Positions 54,312-63,000 of a DNA stretch of 64,000 nucleotides are shown here, in pieces. Below the pieces are notes generated by a model that worked only from the letters and a program-made list of their open reading frames with translations, was not told the DNA's origin and searched no databases. Made by a program: the position numbers and the translations under genes. The stretch lies in assembly GCF_001598555.1 (NCBI RefSeq), contig NZ_BCZE01000043.1, positions 1-64,000 of the forward strand. Reading direction: 5' to 3'. The first letter of the stretch is position 1. Every line of letters begins with the position of its first letter. The DNA comes from Novosphingobium rosa NBRC 15208 (GTDB lineage Bacteria > Pseudomonadota > Alphaproteobacteria > Sphingomonadales > Sphingomonadaceae).

Positions 54312-55613
54312 ATGCGGTATCGATGGAACGCTCTTTGCCTGATGCTGCCCTGGCTGGCTCTGGCGAGCACCGGCCCGGCGATGGCCTCGGCCCCTGACGG
54401 ACGCTGGCGCGCGGCTTTCGAATCCAGCCCGCGGGCTGGGCTGAACGATGAGCAGTTCAAGGCCCTCATCGACCGTATCAAAGTGCCGCCGGAGATCGTG
54501 GAAAAGATCAGGCCCAAGCCCGTCACGGGCACGCTGCGCTATCGCATCCGCGTTTCGGCCGGGGGAAGCAAGCTGCGCCTGCGCTTGTCCAATGAAGAGG
54601 GAAGCGCGCCGCTCGTCATCTCCGCAGCCAGCGTTGGGCTCGCGGGCCAGGATTTCGATGCCAAAGACGAGAGGCTGCTGGCCGTCACCTTTTCAGGCGG
54701 CAAAGGGATTTCCATCCCCCCCGGCGCGCCCGTGGTCAGCGATGCGATTGACCTGGGCGTGTCCCGGGGCGACGAGATCCTGGTGAGTTTCACCGTCGCC
54801 AATACGCTCAAGCTGGACGGCAATGGCGGCTCGCTGGTCAGCGTCGGCCCCGGCGATCAATCCATGGCGGCGCGTATGCAGGATGCGCATATCATGCAAG
54901 GGCGTCCGGACATCACGGGTATCTCCGTGCTGACGGCGCGGGACACGCATCTCATCGTGGCGCTTGGCGATTCCATAACCGATGGCAATCGCCTGAGCCT
55001 GACCGCCCTGCACAGTTGGCCCGAAGAACTGTCACGGCGCCTGGCCGCGCGCGGTTCCAGCACGGATTATGCCATGGTCAACGCCGGAATCGCGGGGAAC
55101 CGGTTGCTGGCTAGCGGCTTTGGCGGAATTGCGGCTCTGGCTCGTCTTGACCGCGATGCTCTGGCGCTGGACGGGATCACCCATCTGGTCGTGCTGGAGG
55201 GCACGAATGACATTGGCATGTCGGGCCATTCATCCTTCGGCGACAATCCGGCAATCTCGGCCGAGGAGATCATCGGGGGCTATCGACAGATCATCGCCCG
55301 CGCCCATGATCGCGGCGTGAAAGTCATCCTGGGAACCATCCTCCCCTTTGGCGGATCGGCCAGCCATGACAGCCCGGAGCATGAACGGCTGCGCGACGCC
55401 GTCAACAGCTGGATCAGAACATCGCGCGAATCCGATGGGATGATCGATTTCGACAAGGCTCTGCGCGATCCTGCACATCCGCTGCAACTGCGCTCCGAGT
55501 ACGATTCCGGGGATCATCTTCACCCGAATGAGGCAGGCTCGAAAGCGATGGGAGATGCCGTTGATCTTTCTGTTTTTGAGAGGCCCGAACCTCCATATGC
55601 AAGGATCAAATAG
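54312..55613 (+). CDS. SGNH/GDSL esterase, secreted
   Basis: This 433-aa protein starts at the ATG at 54312 with GGAGAGAAG upstream and a signal peptide ending PAMAS. The SGNH blocks are complete: VALGDSITDGN (Ser221), NAGIAGNRLL, LEGTNDIGM and GDHLHPNEAG (Asp401, His404). The first 200 residues form a beta-rich accessory domain (LRLRLSNEEGSAPLVIS). It closes the glycoside locus and probably deacylates the plant-derived substrate. Confidence 0.9.
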   Translation: MRYRWNALCLMLPWLALASTGPAMASAPDGRWRAAFESSPRAGLNDEQFKALIDRIKVPPEIVEKIRPKPVTGTLRYRIRVSAGGSKLRLRLSNEEGSAPLVISAASVGLAGQDFDAKDERLLAVTFSGGKGISIPPGAPVVSDAIDLGVSRGDEILVSFTVANTLKLDGNGGSLVSVGPGDQSMAARMQDAHIMQGRPDITGISVLTARDTHLIVALGDSITDGNRLSLTALHSWPEELSRRLAARGSSTDYAMVNAGIAGNRLLASGFGGIAALARLDRDALALDGITHLVVLEGTNDIGMSGHSSFGDNPAISAEEIIGGYRQIIARAHDRGVKVILGTILPFGGSASHDSPEHERLRDAVNSWIRTSRESDGMIDFDKALRDPAHPLQLRSEYDSGDHLHPNEAGSKAMGDAVDLSVFERPEPPYARIK

Positions 55614-55672
55614 GCTGCTTTTGATTGGTTGTCTTCAAAACCGGACATTCCGGAATCCACAACAAAGCAGCC
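55613..55672. repeat. 60-bp nested inverted repeat after the esterase gene
   Basis: GGCTGCTTT (55613-55621) pairs with AAAGCAGCC (55664-55672). Inside it GTTGT pairs with ACAAC and CCGGA with TCCGG around a CAT loop at 55646-55648. It begins at the last base of the esterase stop. It may be a terminator or a small mobile-element-like relic. Confidence 0.5.
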
Positions 55673-56212
55673 ATGCGCGGCCCCTGTCCGGATCGTCAAA
55701 ACCTGATTTCCATTCAGGATACGAGGTGGATGAACGGAATGCTCAGCAAATTACCTGCGTGAACCTGAGATAGACATGATGGAAAAATAACGGCCTCGCC
55801 CGACAATGGGCTCCAACATAAGGATTTTATAGACCCATGCGGTGGTTCGCAGGAATGTATTGTCCAGCCTGATTCCTTTCACCCGCCTCCGTCATTTTAA
55901 AAATGCCTTTTAAATCAAATTTTTATGATTTTCCCTTTCCAAACGAAGGGAAGCCACCACTGATCGACAGCTATAAGGGTGCCGGACGGCCCCGCCCTAC
56001 CGGTCAGCAGGCGCTGACAAAGAAGACATTTCTGGCGCTAAATCAGCTCATCGAAAGCTGTCGCCCGTTCATACTTTCCGTTCAGAAAAAACGCAGCCGC
56101 CAGCGGAAAGTGATTTTGGTATCAACGGCCATCTGGCGACTGAATCCAAGCGATGCATCCAAACCTTTTCGCAATCGTTGCTTGGGTATGGCATGCATAG
56201 TGCTGATCATCA
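55614..56212. other. Sparse AT-richer intergenic region
   Basis: After the nested inverted repeat, no recognisable gene is present. An open frame at 55903-56265 (120 codons, basic, SYKGAGRPRPTGQQALTKKT) has mixed codon use and no known relatives that I recognise; it overlaps the response-regulator start and is probably not a gene. Confidence 0.4.
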
Positions 56213-56623
56213 TTGCGGGATGTTGGGATCGAATTTTCTGCTGGAAGGCTACGAAATGGCGCTGATGCAAGCAGTTATGTTGTGGTGGTAGAAGATGAAC
56301 CAATGCTTCTTATGGCAGCGGTTGATGCCATTAAAGATACAGGTTTTGCTATTCTCGCAGCAAGCAATGCGGACGATGCCATCAGACTGCTCGAAGCCGA
56401 TCCGCAGATCCGTCTCGTTTTCACGGATATAGAAATGGCGGGGACGATGGATGGCCTGAAACTGGCGGCCTATGTCCATGATCGTTGGCCTCCGGTCGAG
56501 ATCATCGTTACTTCAGGGCGCATGTTGGTCGAGGATATCAAGCTCCCCGCCCGAGGCATCTTTATGCCCAAACCTTACCGCCCAGAAGAACTTACAACCC
56601 AGATCAGCTGCTTGATCGGTTGA
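56213..56623 (+). CDS. Stand-alone receiver-domain response regulator (CheY-like)
   Basis: This 136-aa receiver has VVVVEDEPMLLMAAVDAIKD as the acidic pocket, Asp72 in VFTDIEMAGTMDG as phospho-acceptor, VTSGRM with the signalling Thr-Ser, and FMPKPYRPEEL with the conserved Lys. No output domain is present. The start is uncertain: TTG at 56213 is the furthest in-frame candidate and no clear ribosome site is visible; GTGs at 56282/56285 would cut into the first strand. Small receivers of this form in alphaproteobacteria often belong to the general stress or blue-light kinase networks. Lower GC than neighbours. Confidence 0.78.
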   Translation: MRDVGIEFSAGRLRNGADASSYVVVVEDEPMLLMAAVDAIKDTGFAILAASNADDAIRLLEADPQIRLVFTDIEMAGTMDGLKLAAYVHDRWPPVEIIVTSGRMLVEDIKLPARGIFMPKPYRPEELTTQISCLIG

Positions 56624-57037
56624 TGGCCCGGGATTCAACCGAATGCGCTTCAACCATCCGGGTGCTATGGCCAAGGCCCCTCCGCCTCGCTGCTATCCAA
56701 CGAGCGCCGGTGCGCGGCCTCGTATATAGGAACGGGACTTTTCGCGCGATTACAAAATTTTACAACTGCAGATCGCTCTCCCGGAGCCAATTCTAAATAT
56801 CCGGTTTGAAGAAGGGTCGCCACTCCTCGTGGACAAGCGGAATTCCGTGGTTAACAGGTGCTTTGCCCTAAGCGGAGAAAAACGAATGAAGTGAGCTAAC
56901 CACATCTTCGCAAACGATTTTTCTCAAAAGTTTAATATGTAAAAATACTAAAACCGAGGGGTCCGTTTTAACGTTTTGGCAAGCGTGTTTTCCCCAAGTC
57001 GCTCGCGATACGACATAGGTTACAAACAGGGGACCCC
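56624..57037. other. Intergenic region upstream of the giant adhesin
   Basis: This is about 410 bp without a gene. It is AT-rich from about 56900 to 56980 (runs such as TTTTTCTCAAAAGTTTAATA), as expected for a promoter region. AGGGG lies 7 bp before the adhesin ATG. No operator could be recognised. Confidence 0.5.
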
Positions 57038-60000
57038 ATGCTGCCAATGCGCCGCCCGTCAAGCCACGCCCACTCCACGCGCGGCCGGCGTCATCTCTTG
57101 CTCGGAGCGGGCGGTATGGCCGTCACCCTGGCGCTGCTGCTCCCCTCGCAGGCCATGGCCGGCACCTATACGGCGGGAAGTGAAGCGGAGCTGCAGCAGG
57201 CGATCGCCAATGCCAATGCCGACGGCGATACCAGCGCCACCATCACGCTGACCTCCAGCTTCTCGGTCTCCAACACCGCGCTGCCCGGCGCCACCAAGCC
57301 GATCACCATCGACACGGCTGGCTTCACCCTGTCGGGTTCGGGATCTAGCATCATCATCAGCGGTAACAGCACCACCACCGGCACGCTGACCCTCAGTGGC
57401 ACGATCCTGGGCAATGCCACCGGCACGGCGGGCACGGCGCTCAGCCTGAGCACGGGCGGCAATGTCGTCAGCACTGCCACCATCGCCGGCGGCAGCCAGA
57501 CCGCCGCGAATGTCGCGGGCACCAATGGCGTCGCGCTCAGCGCCTCGCAGAGCTTCACCAACAATGGCACGATCACCGGCGGCAGCGCCATCGCCTATAC
57601 CGGCGGCGCGGCGGGCGCAGGCGCGGGCGTCACCCTCTCCAGTGGCGGGGCGCTGACCAATGCTGCCTCGGGCACCATTCAGGGCGGCAGCAGCGCGGGC
57701 GCCGGAGCCGGCGCAGGGGTTTACGTGAATGCCGCGAGCAACACGGCCACCCTCACCAATGCCGGGATCATTCAGGGTGGGTTTGACAGCACCAGCAGCG
57801 GCGCCACCGGCGGCGCGGCGATCAACGGCACCGGCAGCTTTGCCACCACCATCACCAACAGCGGCACGCTGACCGGCGGCAATGGCGCGGCGGCCATCGC
57901 TGCCAATGGCAGCGCGCAATGGGTGGCCACAGTGGTCAACAGCGGCACCATCCAGGCAGGCAGCGGCAGCAGCACCGCGATCCAGTTCGGCACCACGGCC
58001 AACAGCACGTCGGTCCTGGAATTGCAGGCCGGATCGAACATCATCGGCAATGTAATCGCCAGCCCCGGCACCACCGACATCTTCCGTCTGGGCGGCGACA
58101 CCAATGCCAGCTTCGATGTCTCCACCATCGGCTCGCAATATCAGGGCTTCGACAGCTACCAGAAGAACGGCGCCAGCACCTGGACCCTCACCGGTGACAA
58201 CACGTCGGGTCTGGGCTGGACGATCAACCAGGGCACGCTCAAGACCGGCAACGGCACCATCACCTTCGGCACGATGACCAACAATGGCACGCTGGAACTG
58301 GGCGGCAGCGGCGCGGTTTCGGTGGGCACGCTCTATGGCACGGGCACGCTGATCCAGTCGGGCAGCGGCACCACCACGCTGAGCGCCTTCAGCAACTATT
58401 TCACGGGCGGCACCACCATCACGGGCGGCGTGCTTGTGGGTTCGACGGACGCCTCGCTGGGCGACAATGCCGGGGCGCTCACGCTCAATGGCGGCACCCT
58501 GCAGCTCACCAGCTTCAGCTCCAGCGCGACGCGTACCGTCAATCTGGGGAGCAATGGCGGCACCGTCGACATCACCACATCGGGCTCCTATTACACGATC
58601 AACAACGGCCTCACCGGCTCCGGCAGCCTGACCAAGATCGGCGCGGGTGGCGTGATCCTGGCTGGAAACAACAGCTACACCGGCGGCACGACCATCAGCG
58701 CGGGCAGCCTACAGATCGGTAGTGGCGGCGCCACCGGCACCCTTGCCGGCGATGTGCTCGACAATGGCGCGCTGGTTTTCAACAGCAGCACCGGCTGGAC
58801 CTATGGCGGGGCGATCTCGGGCACAGGCTCCCTGACCAAGACCGGCTCGAACACGCTGACACTGACCGGCAACAGCAGCTACACCGGTGCGACCTCGCTC
58901 AGCGGCGGCACGCTGCTGCTCTCGGGCGGGCAGATCACCGGTACATCGGGCATCACCATGACTGCGACGAACGCGGCGCTGATCGTCGATGGCGCCGCCG
59001 CGAAGCTGGCCACCAGCGGCGCCACCGTGCTAACCTCCAACGGCACAGCGCTGACGGTCCAGAACGGCGGCACGGCCACGCTGGGCGCGCTGACCCTGGG
59101 CGGCACGCTGAACGGCGCCGGTACGGTGACCGTCACCGGCGCGGGATCGAGCCTGACCAACACCACCCTGACCGGTGGCAATTTCGGCACGGCCAACATC
59201 AACATCCTCGATGGCGCCAGCATGACCTCGACAGGCGCCGTCACGCTGGGCAATGGCCTTTTGCCAACTCAGCCGACGAACATGCGTGCCCTCGTCACCA
59301 TCTCGGGCGCGGGCTCGCAATGGACGATCAACAATGCGCTGGCGATGCGTCGCGGCACGCTGACCATCTCGGACGGCGGCGTGCTGAGCGCCAGCAGCGC
59401 CCTTTTCGGCTATGCCACCGGAACCAGCACGAGCAATCCATCGGTCGATATTGCGGTGACGGGCACGGGCTCGAAGCTGGTGACCACCGGCACGCTGGCC
59501 CTGACCAACACCACCACCAACACCATCGGCTCCACATTGACGATCGCCGATGGCGGCACGGTCGAGGCGGGCAGCGGCACGTTCGATATGGGCACGGGCA
59601 TCGGCACGCTTACCATCGGCGCGGCCTCGGGCTCGGCGGCGGTGGGCGCGGGCACGCTCGATGCCACCAGCGTGACGACCGGCAGCGGCAGCACGATCAC
59701 CTTCAACCACACCGACACCGGCTATACGTTCGGCGCGCTGATCAGCGGTGCGGGCGCGCTCAACCAGCTGGCGGGCACCACGATCCTGACGGGCAACAAC
59801 AGCTACACCGGGGCCACCACCATTTCGGGCGGCACGCTGCGCATCAACGGCGACCAGTCGGCAGCCACGGGCCTCACCACCGTGGCGAGCGGCGGCACGC
59901 TGGGCGGCAGCGGCATCATCGGCGGTGATGTCACCGTGGCCAATGGCGGCACTCTGGCGCCCGGCAACAGCCCGGGCACGCTGACGATCAACGGCAACCT

Positions 60001-63000
60001 CTCGCTCTCCAGCGGCTCGCTGCTCAATTACGAGCTGGGGCAGGCCAACACGGTGGGCGGCTCGCTCAATGACCTCACCGTCGTGAAGGGCAATCTCACG
60101 CTCGGCGGCACGATCAATGTCACCACCTCGGCAGGCGGCACCTTCGGGCCCGGCCTCTATCGCGTGATCAGCTATGGCGGCTCGCTGGCCGACAATGGCC
60201 TGTCGGTCGGCACCACGCCCACGGGCAGCGATGTGACGGTGCAGACCTCGATGGCGGGGCAGGTCAACCTCATCAACACCGGCGGCCAGACGCTCAACTT
60301 CTGGGACGGCACGGGCGCGCAGTTCAACAACCAGATCGATGGCGGCAGCGGCACATGGCAGGCCAGCGCCGGCAACGGCAACTGGGCCAATGCCACCGGC
60401 GCGGTGAACGCGGGCTATAGCGATGGCGCGCTGGCCATCTTCAGCGGCACGCCCGGCACGGTCACCATCGACAACAGCCTTGGCGCGGTGACCGCCTCGG
60501 GTCTGCAATTCGCCAGCTCCGGCTACACCCTGAGCGGCGGCGCGCTGACGCTGACCGGCCCGCAATCGACGATCCGCGTGGGTGACGGCACCTCGGCAGG
60601 GGCCAATGACACCGCCACCATTTCCTCGGTGATCCAGGGCGCGACGCAGCTGGTGAAGAGCGATCTGGGCACGCTGGTCCTCTCGGGCACCAACACCTAC
60701 ACCGGCGGCACGGCAATCGACGCGGGCACGCTCTCGGTCTCCTCCAACGCCAATCTGGGTGCGGCGGGCACCGATCTGACCATCAACGGCGGCACGCTGC
60801 TGTGGACCGGCGGCGCGGCCGTCATGGCGCGCACGGTGAACTGGGGCGCCAATGGCGGCGGGATCAATGTCACCACCACCGCTTCGAACGGCCTAACCAT
60901 CAACAATGCGCTGGTGGGCGGCGCGCTGACCAAGAGCGGCGTGGGCAAGCTGATCCTCACGGGTGACAACATCTTCAATGGCGGCGCCACCATCGCGGCG
61001 GGCACGCTGCAGATCGGCACCTCCACCCTCAATGCCTCGATCACCGGCGCTATCGTCAACAATGGCGCGCTGGCGATGGCCACCGCGAACGACTGGACCT
61101 ACACTGGGTCGATCACCGGCACCGGCGGGATCACCAGCATCGCTTCGGGCACCATCACCTTCACCGGCAACAGCAGCTACAGCGGCGGAACAACCCTTTC
61201 CAGCGGCGGGGGCACCTTCCGCTATCTGGGGGCAACGGTCAGTTCCGGCGCCACCTCGCTGACCAACGGCAACCTCATCGTCGATGCGGGGGCGACCTAC
61301 ACCACCACCACCCTTCTCGCACGCTCCACCACCAGCGGGCCATCGACCGTCAGCGTGGTCAATGGAGGCGTGCTGAACACCACCGGCGCCTTCACCCTGC
61401 AGACGGCGTTGGGCACCACGCTTGACTCGCTGACCGTTTCGGGGGCGGGCTCGCAGGCCAACATCGGCGGCGCGGTGGTGCTGGCCGCCGGAGCCACCAG
61501 CAACAATTTCATCACCGTCAGCAACGGCGGCAAGGTGACCACTGCTGGCACGACCACCATGGGCGCGGCAGCGGGCAATGGCACGCTGCCCTCGATCAGC
61601 ATCGATGGCACGGGAAGCGGCTGGACCAGCCAGGGCGCGCTGACCATGACCGATGGCAGCCTCTCGCTGACCAATGGCGGCACGGCGACCTTCAGCGGCA
61701 TCACGGCGGGCACGGTCTCCTCGGCCTATCCGGCGACCATTCTGGTTTCGGGCAGCGGCTCGGGCCTGACCACCACCGGCAACCTGACCGTGGGCAGCGG
61801 CACGGGCAGCGGCACGATCACGCTTGCGGATGGCAGCACGACCAAGGTGGACGGCTCGCTGGTGCTGGGCGATGCCTCGACGGCCACGGGCACGCTCAAC
61901 ATCGGCGCGGCCTCGGGCTCGGCGGCGGAGGCAGCCGGCACGCTCGATGCCAGCAGCGTGATCGTCAACGCCAACAGCGCGATCAACTTCAACCATACCG
62001 ATGCGGGCTACACCTTCGGCGCGCTGATCAGCGGCGCGGGCGTGGTCAACCAGCTGGCGGGCACCACGATCCTGACCGCGAACAACAGCTACACCGGCGC
62101 CACCACCATCTCGGGCGGGACGCTGCGCATCAATGGCGACCAGTCAACGGCAACAGGTCTCACCAGCGTGCTGAGCGGCGGCACGCTGGGCGGCAGCGGC
62201 ATCGTGGGCGGGAATGTCACCGTGGCCGATGGCGGCGCGATCGCCCCGGGCAACAGCCCCGGCACGTTGACCATCAATGGCAATCTCTCGCTCTCGGGCG
62301 GTTCGCTGCTCAATTACGAGATCGGGCAGGCCAATGTGATCGGCGGCTCCTACAACGATCTGACCATCGTGAAGGGCAATCTCACGCTGGACGGCACGAT
62401 CAATGTGACCGTGCCCACCGGCGGCACCTTCGGCCCCGGCCTCTATCGCGTGATCAGCTATGGCGGTTCGCTGACCGACAATGGTCTTTCGCTGGGCACC
62501 ATGCCTGCGGGCAGCGATGTGTCGGTGCAGACATCGGTGGCCAATCAGGTCAATCTGATCAACACCGGCGGGCAGACGCTCAGCTTCTGGGATGGCGCGG
62601 CAGGGCCCAAGTTCAACAACCGGGTCGATGGCGGCAGCGGCGTCTGGCAGGCGAGCGCGGGCAACACCAACTGGACCAACGCCACCGGCGCGGTGAACGC
62701 TGGCTATAGCGACGGCGCCCTGGCGATCTTCGCGGGCACGCCGGGCACCGTCACCATCGACAACAGCCTGGGCGCGGTGACCGCCTCGGGCCTGCAGTTC
62801 GCCTCTGACGGCTATGTGCTCACGGGCGACGCGCTGACGCTGACCGGGCCGCAATCGACCATCCGCGTGGGCGATGGCACCTCTGTGGGTACGGGCTTCA
62901 CCACCACGATCAACGCGGTGATCCAGGGCAATGCCCAGCTAGTGAAGAGCGATGTGGGCACGCTGGTGCTGACCGGCGCCAACACCTACACCGGCGGCAC

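Noticed and set aside
55903..56265. 120-codon basic frame upstream of the orphan receiver
   Set aside because: It has mixed codon use and no recognised domain, and overlaps the receiver gene in another frame.
59030..61996. Two long minus-strand open frames (511 and 367 codons)
   Set aside because: They mirror the low-complexity Gly/Thr/Ser repeats of the adhesin; repeats without stops on one strand give open frames on the other.
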